Shown here in pieces: positions 1 through 8,320 of a stretch of DNA of 64,000 nucleotides. A model generated the notes under the pieces. That model saw only the letters and a list, made by a program, of their open reading frames with translations, did not search any database and was not told where the DNA came from. The stretch covers positions 1 through 64,000 of the forward strand of contig JARGFZ010000001.1 of NCBI GenBank assembly GCA_029210965.1. The letters run 5' to 3'. A program made the position numbers and the translations under genes. Each line of letters begins with the position of its first letter. The stretch's first letter is position 1. The stretch is from a bacterium. Its GTDB lineage: Bacteria > BMS3Abin14.

Positions 1-1
1 G

Positions 2-130
2 GCCCGTGGATTCCGCCGGTTCAGCTTCCGCGGGTTGGATCATTGTCAGGCCGAGTGGGATCTGGTGTGCCTGACCCACAATCTGTTGAAGCTCTTCAGG
101 CATGGGGATTGGAAACCGCGATTAGCCTAA
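2..130 (+). pseudogene. IS transposase, C-terminal end (5' part outside window)
   Basis: Reading frame 2 from the window edge gives 42 residues ending in TAA, beginning ARGFRRFSFRGL and continuing through EWDLVCLTHNLLKLF. This matches, from memory, the C-terminal end of DDE transposases of the IS1182/IS5-like group (RGFRxFxxRGL...EWxLVCLxHNLLKL). Only the tail is in the window, so the state of the element is unknown. A different frame is open from 43 to 261 but carries no recognisable protein and is rejected in favour of this one. Confidence 0.7.
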
Positions 131-225
131 AGAAGCCCATCGGGTCGTTCACCGTGACGGTTCCCGGGATAATAACCCGGGTTGCAAATTACGAAACAGG
201 AAAAGCGCGTCTTCCGACAAACCAG

Positions 226-261
226 CTAGCAGCGTGCGCAGGTTTCCCGACACGCTGCTAG
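226..261. repeat. 11-bp perfect inverted repeat, possible IS end
   Basis: CTAGCAGCGTG at 226-236 is repeated in inverted orientation as CACGCTGCTAG at 251-261, with a 14-nt loop. It lies 95 bp after the transposase stop, where the right end of the IS would be expected. It could be a transposon terminus or a hairpin terminator for the transposase; the other IS end is outside the window. Confidence 0.45.
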
Positions 262-296
262 TAAAAAGAAAAAAGGGGCAGCCTCAAGGCTGCCCC
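261..296 (-). terminator. Rho-independent terminator of the TlpA-like gene
   Basis: On the minus strand a 9-bp stem GGGGCAGCC / GGCTGCCCC with loop TTGA (275-296) is followed by a T-rich tract (TTTTTTCTTTTT, to about 262). It lies 32 bp past the stop codon of the minus-strand gene ending at 328. Confidence 0.88.
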
Positions 297-327
297 GTAA
301 TATCCAGGCACGGTCAATTAGTCAATT

Positions 328-894
328 TCATTGATCCTTTCGCTCCTGCAGAAAGGAAACGGAAACGGCTCTATCCAGTGAAGCGCTCACCCCATCTGTA
401 TCGCCGTTGAAGAAGTTAGGCTGACGGTAAGTGATCGTTCCCGAATAATCGATCAACAGGCTTGTGGGTAGTGCGGTAACATTATATAGCTCCGTGACTT
501 CAAGGTCCCTGTCGATGAGAATCTTCGCATCAATATGCCACTCTTCAAGAGACCTTGCGATCCTTGTGAGGGACCTGATGCTTGGAGTTCCTGTTTCCGA
601 GTCCACTATGGCGATAACAACCTCCGGGTAGTGGTCGCTTACCCTCTTGAGGAAGGTCAGTTCCTGTCGTTCCGATGAACACCAGTCGGACCAGAAGCTC
701 AGGAGAACATTTTTGCCTTCGATCCCCGAAAGGTTAAAAAAGCGCCCTGATGTTGAAAGGGAAGAAAAATCAGGTGCCGTATCGCCAACCGAGGTTCCAC
801 CAGCGAAACAGGGTGCCGCGATCATAAAACATCCAAGGACAAAGCCTGTCAGTTTCAATGTTTTCCATAAATTGAGGGTTTTTGCGATAATCAT
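328..894 (-). CDS. TlpA/AhpC-like secreted thiol protein lacking the second Cys
   Basis: 188-residue protein with an N-terminal hydrophobic signal segment (about residues 12-31, ending CFA-GG) and a thioredoxin fold of the TlpA/AhpC-TSA type. The 'VGDTAPDF' opening, the 'LLSFWSDWC' active-site strand and a cis-Pro loop (ALPTSLLID, Pro143) are visible. The usual WCxxC motif reads W-C-S-S-E: Cys72 is present but the resolving Cys is Glu, so a normal disulfide exchange is not possible. It may act through a single Cys or bind a partner. Start chosen at 894 because GGAGGAAAG lies 7 bp upstream; a Met at 918 in the same frame has no such site. It is monocistronic, with its own terminator. Family assignment is firm; substrate is unknown. 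Confidence 0.85.
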   Translation of the reverse strand: MIIAKTLNLWKTLKLTGFVLGCFMIAAPCFAGGTSVGDTAPDFSSLSTSGRFFNLSGIEGKNVLLSFWSDWCSSERQELTFLKRVSDHYPEVVIAIVDSETGTPSIRSLTRIARSLEEWHIDAKILIDRDLEVTELYNVTALPTSLLIDYSGTITYRQPNFFNGDTDGVSASLDRAVSVSFLQERKDQ

Positions 895-1070
895 CAGGGG
901 CTTTCCTCCGGGCATCAATTTTCGTTAAGAGTCTTTGTCGATCAACTAAATATTTTGCGTCTCATTGACGGAATCTGTAACATTTGTAATTTACAATCTG
1001 CAACATCAATGCCACAAATAACATTCATGCAACCTTAAATTAATCATACATATCAGTATGTTGTGGGTTT

Positions 1071-1229
1071 ATGAATATTCAGGACGTTTCTGAAGTGCTT
1101 AGTTATTTCAAGAATTTGCGTCATAAGACTATTTTTGAGCTATTTGATGCAAATTGGAGCATAACAATTTGTGCATTTTTGTTTTGCGATGACCTTGTCA
1201 AGAAGTTCGCATACCTTCTGATAGGTTAA
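1071..1229 (+). pseudogene. Possible truncated gene start (DinB-like?)
   Basis: An ATG at 1071 opens a 52-codon frame. Its first ~29 residues (MNIQDVSEVLSYFKNLRHKT...) vaguely resemble the amphipathic N-terminal helix of DinB-fold proteins; the remainder is antisense to the neighbouring gene and meaningless. No clear ribosome binding site. It may be the stub of a gene cut off at a deletion junction near 1155. Very uncertain. Confidence 0.2.
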
Positions 1230-1445
1230 TTTCTTGTCCTCAGGGAAATCAGGGTCCGTCATCCCATACTTCAGGCCAAGGACAAGCATACCTACTGAAA
1301 TAGCACCACATATGTGCCCTGATCTTCCCATCCCCGATCCGAGTCCACACGCGACCTTCATAGCTGTGTCCCTGTCCATTCCGAACTGCGGGGCGAACTC
1401 GGAAAGGACACTCTGCGCACAATTAAACTCGGTACTGCTATACAT
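1140..1445 (-). pseudogene. C_GCAxxG_C_C family protein, fused to a gltB remnant
   Basis: From Met at 1445 this reads a ~101-residue protein with the hallmark pattern of the C_GCAxxG_C_C (putative redox-active) family: FNCAQSVL, then [19 protein letters not shown], then a Cys-rich tail ([10 protein letters not shown]). The frame continues upstream without a stop into glutamate synthase sequence ([17 protein letters not shown], 1446-1547), so the family's own N-terminal ~10 residues are absent and the gene appears joined to gltB by a deletion. No ribosome binding site precedes Met 1445 or Met 1460. The C-terminus is also shorter than usual. A functional short protein cannot be excluded, but a fusion pseudogene is the simplest reading. 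Confidence 0.65.
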
Positions 1446-2414
1446 TTCAACAGGAATCATCCTGGTCTGGGATATGTGCTCCGAAACCTTTTCCCCGGGA
1501 AGGTGCCCGCCAATGCCGGGCTTGGCGCCCTGTCCAATTTTGATAGAGTCGCAAAAAGTCCAATCCGGGACTTTTCGTTCCACGGAAAGGGAAAAGCGTC
1601 GTTTTCCCTTTCCTTACAAATCAATGACTTACGGAGTGAGTCATTGATTTGGGCGCCCCGCGCGGGGCGCATTGATGACTTTTTGCGAAGTCATCAATTT
1701 TTATTTCCACAACAGACGCATCGTTAAAGTAATCCAGATCGATCCCGAACCGTCCAGAGGCACACTGCACGATGGTGGCTTTGCCGTACTTCCTGAGCTC
1801 CTTGGGCCAGCCCCCTCCCCCGTATTGAAAAGGGTCCCGTATTCGTGGGCCGCCCGAGCAAGGGATGAAAAAGAGTTATAGGAAATAGCTCCGTAGGACA
1901 TGGCGCCGAACATGATAGGGGTGGTCAACTCTACGCCGGGATATTCTATTTTCTGAAGCTTGCCCTTCTCCATTTTCAGACGATCCGGCTTGCGGCCCAG
2001 AAAGGTCCTTAACTCCATGGGCTCACGGAGTGGATCAATGGAAGGGTTGGTCACCTGGGAAGCGTTGATCAGGATGTGGTCCCGGTAGTTTTTGTGGGGT
2101 TTGTCGCATCCCATGCCGGTAAGCAGGACACCACCCGTTTCAGCCTGTTTCTTCAGGTCCTGGATGTGTTCCCTGGCCCAGTTGGCGTTGGGTTTATAGG
2201 TATAGTCGTTGTTCCTGATGGTCAGGGCGTTGGTAGGGCAGAGTACGGCACAGCGCTGGCAGGCGACACAGTTTTTCTCTTTGTGCACCATGACGTCGTT
2301 GTCATCGTCGTGTGTGTACACATCGAAGGAACACTGCCGCTCGCATACCCGACACTGGATACACCTATCCTCGTCCCTGTCCACCGTGAATTCGGGAAGT
2401 AGTGATGTAAGCAT
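1446..2414 (-). pseudogene. gltB: Glutamate synthase (FMN domain) fragment, broken by frameshift, MITE and deletion
   Basis: The start at 2414 gives an N-terminal 2x[4Fe-4S] ferredoxin module (CIQCRVCERQC, CVACQRCAVLCP) followed by the FMN-binding glutamate synthase core (TTPIMFGAMSYGAISYNS..). Three lesions follow. First, after NTGEG the frame is lost in a G-run (1811-1815): with one extra G it would read on as KYGKATIVQCASGRFG..ASVVEIKI. Second, a MITE interrupts the codons for [11 protein letters not shown], flanked by direct AAAATT copies. Third, after RMIPV (1446) the sequence jumps into an unrelated gene, losing the C-terminal half. The start overlaps the upstream amidotransferase stop (TAATG). 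No functional enzyme can be made. Confidence 0.85.
1542..1695 (-). mobile_element. MITE copy A, inserted in gltB
   Basis: 154-bp element with 19-bp imperfect terminal inverted repeats (GATGACTTCGCAAAAAGTC and, inverted, GATAGAGTCGCAAAAAGTC). The flanks at 1536-1541 and 1696-1701 are identical (AAAATT on the minus strand). Removing the element plus one flank restores the gltB reading [13 protein letters not shown], which proves insertion with a 6-bp target duplication. Internally it has three hairpins: CGCCCCG/CGGGGCG, AAATCAATGACT/AGTCATTGATTT and GGAAAGGGAAAA/TTTTCCCTTTCC. It contains no protein, so it must be moved in trans. Confidence 0.93.
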
Positions 2415-3244
2415 TATTTTCCTGCCTCCAGAAGTTCGCTGCCGCCGATAGGCTTCCCGCCCTCTACAATATCGTGCCCGGGACTCCCTTTGAGGCGGGC
2501 GATGACCGGATACCCACCCACATAGATCCAGACACGGTCAAGGTCAGGTGATATCAGGCGAAGAGCCGATTCCTCCGAGGAGGTGTAAACGATATCGCCG
2601 CTTAGTCCGGCCACCATTGGCCTGAGCCGGATTCGGTCGGTATGGGCCACCATCTCCCCATGGTGAGCGACGATGATGGCAAAGGGCCCGTTGAGCAGGA
2701 GGGGCCCGTAGACTCTTCGGAGGGCCTCGAAATATTTTCTTTCCTCCTTGGGCATCCTGTCGATCTGTTCCCATACTGGTGGGGAAAAGATGTCCATCAC
2801 CGTTTCAATGGGAAGTTCGTGTTTTCTTGCCAGAAGGTCCACGGCGTAAGCCACGACCTCTGTATCGGTGTGCATGGTGCAGATATAGTCGTACATCTCC
2901 AGGAAGCGTCGGTTTGCTTCATAGGAGGATATTTCCCCGTTATGAACAACGGTCCAGTCCAGGAGACTGAAGGGGTGCGCTCCGCCCCACCATCCCTTCG
3001 TGTTGGTAGGGAAGCGTCCATGGGCCGTCCAGATATACCCGTAATAGTCCTCAAGTCCGAAAAACGCTGCGATCTCTTCAGGGAAACCGACCCCTTTGAA
3101 CACGCTCATGTCCTTGCCGGATGCAAAGACGTAGGCATCCTCTATGGAGATGTTGATCTTGAAAACTCACCTTGCAACAAGGTCATCGTCGCTGATGATC
3201 TCGTGAACCACCTCCCGTTTCGGTTGAACGAAGTAGCGAAAGAG
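2414..3244 (-). pseudogene. Glutamate synthase class-II amidotransferase subunit, 5'-truncated with in-frame TGA
   Basis: The downstream part (MSVFKGVGFPEEIAAFFG..AHGRFPTNTKGWWGGAHPF..) matches the amidotransferase subunit of archaeal-type glutamate synthase. The same frame extends upstream to 3244 as LFRYFVQPKREVVHEIISDDDLVAR, then TGA (3167-3169), then VFKINISIEDAYVFASGKD. Everything before LFRYF, including the N-terminal nucleophile Cys needed for glutamine hydrolysis, is missing. At 3236-3244 it is joined to a ferredoxin gene through the shared 9-mer CTCTTTCGC. Its stop overlaps the gltB start. The TGA is not at a known Cys position and is read here as a nonsense mutation. Confidence 0.82.
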
Positions 3245-3402
3245 ACAGGCCCGGCCTCTTCAACCGTGATCCTGAAAGGCGGCGGGACTTCATCCTTGAA
3301 GATCTTGATGATATTTCTGGACCTGGAATGCTCCACCTGACAATGGACCTCGCAAAGATGGCACCCTATACAGACCTCTTCAATTGAATAAATTCTTTTC
3401 AC
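3236..3402 (-). pseudogene. 4Fe-4S ferredoxin-type protein, 3'-truncated
   Basis: GTG start at 3402 with GGAG 6 bp upstream. The first ~55 residues (MKRIYSIEEVCIGCHLCEVHC..) match the 4Fe-4S dicluster proteins encoded with archaeal-type glutamate synthases. The match stops after EEAGPVSFA, where the amidotransferase sequence begins in another frame; the second cluster-binding region (CRHC..) is absent. A few frameshifted residues follow to a stop at 3142. This is one end of a deletion or misjoin with a 9-bp microhomology. Confidence 0.78.
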
Positions 3403-4098
3403 TTCGTTCTCCGATTCGCCTGTTTAATGAGCAGTTCCTTGTCCAACACAGGATGGACCTTCCACCAGACCGATTATAACGCGCCCGGCTCTGTCTAAAA
3501 AATTGGGCCCTTGATCCCCCGTTGCCGCTCCAGGTAGCACTTTCTGTGCTGAATAATGCAGAATAAATGGCAAGTAACATGCCAATAGGGTTACTTGTGA
3601 AGACACCTAATATCTAAGAAAAATGATTTCAGAGGATCCTGCTGCAGGAAAAAGTGTGTAACATATAGACACCCATATTTCAAAATTTGACACATGAGTG
3701 CGGTTTAGGCTGTCGGGGTTCGAGGATGCTCGTAGGTACTTAAAACCTGAAAGCGAAGAGTCCGACGACGCCACGCCTCGGATCTCGGGCGCAGGCTCGG
3801 GCTCGGGATTTTACCGATCACCGATTACTGATCACCGATCACTGCCCGCCCTTTGGGCTTTGGAGTACCCTTCCCCTTACTGCTTTTCTCCTGGCTCCAA
3901 GGTACTGAAATAATAGGTACTGCCCTTTTGCCAGGTCACTCAGTCGCCCAGTCGGAAGTTTCCCCGCGTCCCCGTGTCCTCGTGTCTATTTCAACCTCAC
4001 GGCTACTGGCTAATGAATTCCGGGTACTGATTCAAACCTACTGGCTTATTGACAGTCTCCTGTTTATGACAGAAGATGCCGATTTAAACCAAAAAGTT
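3403..4098. other. Intergenic region, no gene seen
   Basis: About 700 bp without a convincing gene. It holds degenerate word repeats: GCTCGGGCTCGGG near 3797, an ACCGATCACCGATTACTGATC-type stretch at 3813-3844 and CAGGTCACTCAGTCGCCCAG near 3931, whose near-inverse recurs at about 8383-8408. Short open frames at 3380-3606 and 3698-4173 have no family likeness and mostly follow the repeat words. Confidence 0.6.
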
Positions 4099-4251
4099 GA
4101 TGGCTTTGTAAAAAGTCATCAAGGCGCCCCGAGGGGGGCGCCCAAATCAATGACTGCGGATGTAAGTCATTGATTTGTAAGGAAAGTGAAAATGACACTT
4201 TTTCCTTTCCGAGGAGCAAAAAGCCGATTACGGACTTTTTGCGACCCTATC
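4099..4251 (+). mobile_element. MITE copy B
   Basis: 153-bp copy of the same element as at 1542-1695, in the opposite orientation. Ends GATGGCTTTGTAAAAAGTC and (inverted) GATAGGGTCGCAAAAAGTC. Flanked on both sides by AAAGTT (4093-4098 and 4252-4257), a 6-bp target duplication. It ends 50 bp before the nadE start, so it probably lies in or just upstream of the nadE promoter region. Confidence 0.93.
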
Positions 4252-4301
4252 AAAGTTAGGTATTTTCAGGTTTATCAAACCCAATAAACAACACGGACCC
4301 G

Positions 4302-5993
4302 GTGAACCCATTGATCGTCACTCTTCATCAGATCAACACAACCGTCGGAGACTTTGACGGTAATCTCGAAAAAATACTTCGTGGCGCACGTCAAGCGGAG
4401 GGAAAAGGCGCTTCCCTGGCTGTTTTCCCCGAGCTTTCCCTTACAGGTTATCCTCCTCTGGATCTTCTTGAAAATCGGACATTTATTCTTGAAGCCAGCC
4501 AGGCGCTTAGCCGCCTCATACTTGAGTCAAAAGGACTTGACCTCACAATCCTGGTGGGAAGCATTATGCCCAGGGATGAAAGCAACGTCGGCAAGTCTCT
4601 TAATAACGCGGCCATCCTCATCCGACGGGGGGACATCCTTGCGACTCATTTCAAGGTCCTCCTTCCTACTTACGATGTTTTTGACGAAAGTCGCTACTTC
4701 GAGCCCGGCGCAACCCTCACAGTGGCCCAGGTCGACGGTAGGCCCATCGCCATTTCGGTATGTGAGGATGTTTGGAACGACAAAACCTACTGGACCAGAC
4801 CCCAGTACCATTTCGACCCAGTGGAAGATGTGCTCACGTCAAACCCCAATACTCCTCTGATCAACATCGCTGCCTCACCTTATAGTCACGGCAAGGGACC
4901 CATGAGATATGAGATGCTGGCCAACACAGCCAGGCGTTTCGGGGCTACGGTACTCTACGTCAACCAGGTTGGCGGCAACGACTCACTGGTGTTGGACGGG
5001 CGAAGCCTTGCATTGGACCCCGCAGGCAGCATCATCGCCCTCGCTGATGATTTTCGTGAACAACTTCTGGTGATCGATCTTGACGATATATCGCGCGCCG
5101 ACTCAGCCTCCGACTCAAAACGCCCAGTCTCCAAATACAACCCTATCAAGGATACGATGGGAACAATGTTTAAGGCTCTTTCAACGGGACTTGCAGATTA
5201 CGCTGGCAAATGCGGATTCAGGACTTGTGTGCTGGGACTTTCTGGTGGGATCGATTCGGCGGTTACAGCCGTTATCGCATGTGAAACCTTAGGTTCAGCA
5301 AATGTTCATGGTATCCTCATGCCGTCACCCTATACCTCTGTCCAGAGCGTAAACGACGCCGAGCTTCTGGCTGCCAATCTCGGTATGAAAACCACCACTA
5401 TCCCCATTACGAGAATCTACGAACAGTACCTGAAAGACCTGACTGAAGGCCTTGATGGTCTTCCCGGCAACACAACCGAAGAGAACATTCAGGCGAGGAT
5501 AAGGGGCAACATCCTTATGGCCCTTTCTAACAGATTCGGTCATCTCGTTCTTTCCACCGGCAATAAATCGGAGTTGGCCACAGGATACTGCACCCTTTAC
5601 GGGGACATGTCCGGCGGGCTTGCGGTTATCAGTGATCTCTATAAAGGTGAAGTTTACGAGATGGCTCGCCACATCAACCGGACGGTTGAGGTCATCCCGG
5701 AGAGCATTATAACAAAGGCCCCCTCCGCTGAACTCAGGCATGATCAGAAAGATTCTGATACCCTTCCCTCCTACGATCTTCTTGACACAATACTGAAAGC
5801 TTATCTTGAGGAGAAAAAAACACTCCCTGAGATCGTCGAAATGGGATACTCCTCCGAGCTTGTTAAAAACATACTCAATATGGTAGAGAGCAATGAATAC
5901 AAACGTCAACAGGCGGCACCAGGTATCAAGGTCAGCTGGAAGGCCTTTGGACTTGGTCGACGATGTCCTATCGCCAAGGCCGACCTGTTCTAG
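4302..5993 (+). CDS. nadE: Glutamine-dependent NAD+ synthetase
   Basis: 563 residues, the usual length for the two-domain enzyme that amidates nicotinic acid adenine dinucleotide using glutamine, the last step of NAD+ synthesis. The N-terminal nitrilase-type glutaminase domain has its Glu-Lys-Cys triad at about Glu44 (FPELSLTGYPP), Lys118 (HFKVLLPTYDVFDE) and Cys154 (SVCEDVW). The C-terminal ATP-pyrophosphatase domain has the P-loop GLSGGIDSA at 312-320 and STGNKSE further on. It starts with GTG; no strong ribosome binding site is visible. The gene stands alone on the plus strand, 70 bp before the first isomerase gene. Confidence 0.96.
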   Translation: MNPLIVTLHQINTTVGDFDGNLEKILRGARQAEGKGASLAVFPELSLTGYPPLDLLENRTFILEASQALSRLILESKGLDLTILVGSIMPRDESNVGKSLNNAAILIRRGDILATHFKVLLPTYDVFDESRYFEPGATLTVAQVDGRPIAISVCEDVWNDKTYWTRPQYHFDPVEDVLTSNPNTPLINIAASPYSHGKGPMRYEMLANTARRFGATVLYVNQVGGNDSLVLDGRSLALDPAGSIIALADDFREQLLVIDLDDISRADSASDSKRPVSKYNPIKDTMGTMFKALSTGLADYAGKCGFRTCVLGLSGGIDSAVTAVIACETLGSANVHGILMPSPYTSVQSVNDAELLAANLGMKTTTIPITRIYEQYLKDLTEGLDGLPGNTTEENIQARIRGNILMALSNRFGHLVLSTGNKSELATGYCTLYGDMSGGLAVISDLYKGEVYEMARHINRTVEVIPESIITKAPSAELRHDQKDSDTLPSYDLLDTILKAYLEEKKTLPEIVEMGYSSELVKNILNMVESNEYKRQQAAPGIKVSWKAFGLGRRCPIAKADLF

Positions 5994-6062
5994 AACCCGT
6001 CTTATCCCGCACCGGAGCATCAAGATACCCGCGGTGATAACTAGCATCTGAAAGGATGGTTT

Positions 6063-7118
6063 ATGCGTACAGCCAGGATTACCACAGCACTAATAGCAAT
6101 GCTCCTGATACTGTTTACTTATTCCTGCAGCCAGGGACAGCAGTCCACAGAATCAGCTCCTCCTGAGGCTGCCGCCACCGGCGATGCAGCGGCCCTGGTG
6201 AACGGTCAACCGGTCCCCATGTCTGAACTTGAGACCGCCGTGCGCAACGTAGTCATGCAGAACGGCATGGATGGCGGCGCTCTGGATTCCTTCATGGTTC
6301 AGTTCGGGCCCAGGATCCTCGACCAGCTCATCGATGGGGAACTTCTCTTTCAGGCCGCAGAAAAGAGCGATTTTAAAGCAAGCAAGGAAGATATAGACAA
6401 AGCTTTCGGCGAGCTTTCCGGACGTTACGAGGCCGCAGAGGAGTTCCAGGCAGAAATGGAGTCCCGAGGGTTCACAGAGGCCTCTCTCAAAGCCAATATA
6501 GCCAAGCAGCTGACCATACAGAAATTTGTGGAGGGAACTATTGTCACGGAGGCAGTAGTCCCGGAGGAGACAGTACGTAAAGCATACGACCAGAATCCTC
6601 AGAATTTTTCCAGCCAGGAGGAGGTCAAGGCCAGCCATATCCTCATCAATTCAGCTGAAGCTGATCCACAGGAGAAAAAGGATGAGGCCCTTAAAAAGGC
6701 TAAAGAAATAACTGCCAAAGCCAAAGCGGCTGGTGCCGATTTTGCGGAACTTGCCCGCACATATTCGGAAGGTCCCAGTGCTTCTTCGGGAGGAGACCTG
6801 GGCTTCTTCGGCAAAGGCCGAATGGTTCCAGCCTTCGAGGCAGCGGCCTTCTCCATGAAGGTGAACGAAGTCAGCAACCCGGTCCTCACCCAGTTCGGAT
6901 ATCACATAATAAAGGTGACCGATCGAAAGGATGGTTCCACCACCCCCTTTGAGGAGGTAAAAGATAAGATCGCCCAGGACCTTAAGAACCGTATGATCAA
7001 TGAACTCATCGGCCAGAAACTTTCCCAGTTGCGGGAAAAGGCAAATATCGAACTTCTTTTCACACCGGAACCCCCGGCGGCACCGGCGACCTCGCCCCAT
7101 GGACAGCCGATGAAATAG
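6063..7118 (+). CDS. Parvulin-type peptidyl-prolyl isomerase (SurA/PrsA-like), probable lipoprotein
   Basis: 351 residues. An N-terminal signal ([22 protein letters not shown]) ends in a Cys fitting a somewhat loose lipobox, so anchoring by lipid is likely but not certain. Residues ~40-165 form a SurA-N-like helical chaperone domain. Residues ~185-280 form the parvulin rotamase domain ([54 protein letters not shown]). Predicted role: folding of exported and outer-membrane proteins in the periplasm. AAGGATGG lies 4 bp before the ATG. A strong terminator follows at 7189, so the next, related gene is probably transcribed separately. Confidence 0.92.
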   Translation: MRTARITTALIAMLLILFTYSCSQGQQSTESAPPEAAATGDAAALVNGQPVPMSELETAVRNVVMQNGMDGGALDSFMVQFGPRILDQLIDGELLFQAAEKSDFKASKEDIDKAFGELSGRYEAAEEFQAEMESRGFTEASLKANIAKQLTIQKFVEGTIVTEAVVPEETVRKAYDQNPQNFSSQEEVKASHILINSAEADPQEKKDEALKKAKEITAKAKAAGADFAELARTYSEGPSASSGGDLGFFGKGRMVPAFEAAAFSMKVNEVSNPVLTQFGYHIIKVTDRKDGSTTPFEEVKDKIAQDLKNRMINELIGQKLSQLREKANIELLFTPEPPAAPATSPHGQPMK

Positions 7119-7188
7119 ACCTACCGAAACAAGACCATGGCTTCATTGACATTTATTGGCAAGGATGTATATTTAGAAGGCTAAGGGG

Positions 7189-7219
7189 GGGGCGGCTTCA
7201 TGGGGCCGCCCCTTATTTT
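7189..7219 (+). terminator. Rho-independent terminator
   Basis: GGGGCGGC (7189-7196) pairs with GCCGCCCC (7205-7212), followed by TTATTTTG. It lies about 70 bp after the stop of the first isomerase gene. Confidence 0.8.
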
Positions 7220-7273
7220 GTCCACAGCATGAGAGTGTCCACAGTAATGATGTACATCCATTCCGAAGAACCT

Positions 7274-8320
7274 ATGCAAACTAAATCCAGATTATACCTG
7301 CGCTTCCTACCTGCCAGATACCTTGCAACAATCACAACTATCCTCCTGACTGTTCTCGTGACCGGTACCTGTTGGCCGGCTGATCCAGGGGAGCCGGTGG
7401 CCCACGTAAACGGAGTCACGATCTTTGAATTGGACCTTTCATGCGCTATTGAAGCCGCTTTGGTCAGGAACCTGATATCGCAGCGCGGGGATATTGAAAA
7501 CCCTGGTTTCGACAAGGATCAAGTTGACAATGAAATAGCTCTGCAGCGACTGGTCGACATCGAACTGCTATACCAGGAAAGTCTCAAACACCGGTTTCAC
7601 GGGCTTACGGAGGAGAGCGTTCAACGTTATCAGCAGGAGGTTAAACGTCTCGGCGGAGAAGACAAATTGATGTCCGTCCTCCAGTGTAACAATATGTCCC
7701 CCGAAGAGTTTCGCAAAACCATATTCAGACGACTATCCATAAAACGTCTTCTGGATAAAGAGGTTTACTCCAGGATCCATGTCACCGAGGACGCGATCAG
7801 GGAATATTACGAACTGAACAGGGACAAATTTCAAAAACCTGAATCGGTCAGAACCAGACAGATAGTTATCCGCGTTTCGTCTGGGGCAGGTATCGACGAA
7901 TGGCGGGAGGCGGAGGGCCGTGCTTATGCCATATACAGGGATGCTTCAACAGGCACCGATTTTATTCGTCTTGTAAGAAGGCATTCTGAGGATCCTGCAA
8001 GTGCCAGCGTCGGTGGAGACATGGGACCTATCCAGAAAGGGGATATTCAGGGCGTCCTGGATACCAGGATTTTCACCTTGAAGGAGGGAACAGTGACCGA
8101 ACCTGTTCGCTCACGCAATGGGTTTCATATAATCAAGATCGTATCCACTACCCCGTCCACCACGAAGTCAATTGAGGAGATGAAACCACATATCATCACG
8201 CGGATAAGACGGGAGCGAGCCCGTGAAATGATCTCACAACTGGTCAGTGATCTCCGACAACAAGCGGAAATAGAGATCATTAAGAGCAGTAGTCAGGAGC
8301 CGGGAGCCGGGAGTCAGTAG
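7274..8320 (+). CDS. Second parvulin-type peptidyl-prolyl isomerase, secreted
   Basis: About 348 residues from Met at 7274, with a hydrophobic signal segment (ARYLATITTILLTVLVTGTCW). A SurA-N-like domain (AHVNGVTIFELDL..) is followed by a parvulin domain (ESVRTRQIVIRV, FIRLVRRHSEDPASASVGGDMG, GFHIIKIV). The frame is open from 7229, only 10 bp after the terminator, but the internal Met gives a better signal peptide; no clear ribosome binding site decides it. It is a paralogue of the preceding gene with lower conservation of the rotamase active site, so catalysis is less sure than chaperone function. The last residues (SSSQEPGAGSQ) are encoded by a short GGAGCCGGGAGTC word repeat that leads into the intergenic region. 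Confidence 0.88.
   Translation: MQTKSRLYLRFLPARYLATITTILLTVLVTGTCWPADPGEPVAHVNGVTIFELDLSCAIEAALVRNLISQRGDIENPGFDKDQVDNEIALQRLVDIELLYQESLKHRFHGLTEESVQRYQQEVKRLGGEDKLMSVLQCNNMSPEEFRKTIFRRLSIKRLLDKEVYSRIHVTEDAIREYYELNRDKFQKPESVRTRQIVIRVSSGAGIDEWREAEGRAYAIYRDASTGTDFIRLVRRHSEDPASASVGGDMGPIQKGDIQGVLDTRIFTLKEGTVTEPVRSRNGFHIIKIVSTTPSTTKSIEEMKPHIITRIRRERAREMISQLVSDLRQQAEIEIIKSSSQEPGAGSQ

Noticed and set aside
43-261. 72-residue open frame at the window start
   Set aside because: The transposase C-terminus lies in another frame over the same bases; this frame has no family match.
1140-1583. 147-residue open frame as one intact gene
   Set aside because: Its first part is MITE sequence and glutamate synthase ([14 protein letters not shown]); only the part from about 1445 matches the C_GCAxxG family.
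3167-3169. In-frame TGA of the amidotransferase fragment as selenocysteine
   Set aside because: It is not at a catalytic or Cys position I know of, the gene lacks its N-terminus and the whole operon is broken; a nonsense mutation is simpler.
7229-7273. Earlier start of the second isomerase gene
   Set aside because: It lies 10 bp after a terminator and adds a non-signal-like N-terminus; the internal Met gives a proper signal peptide.
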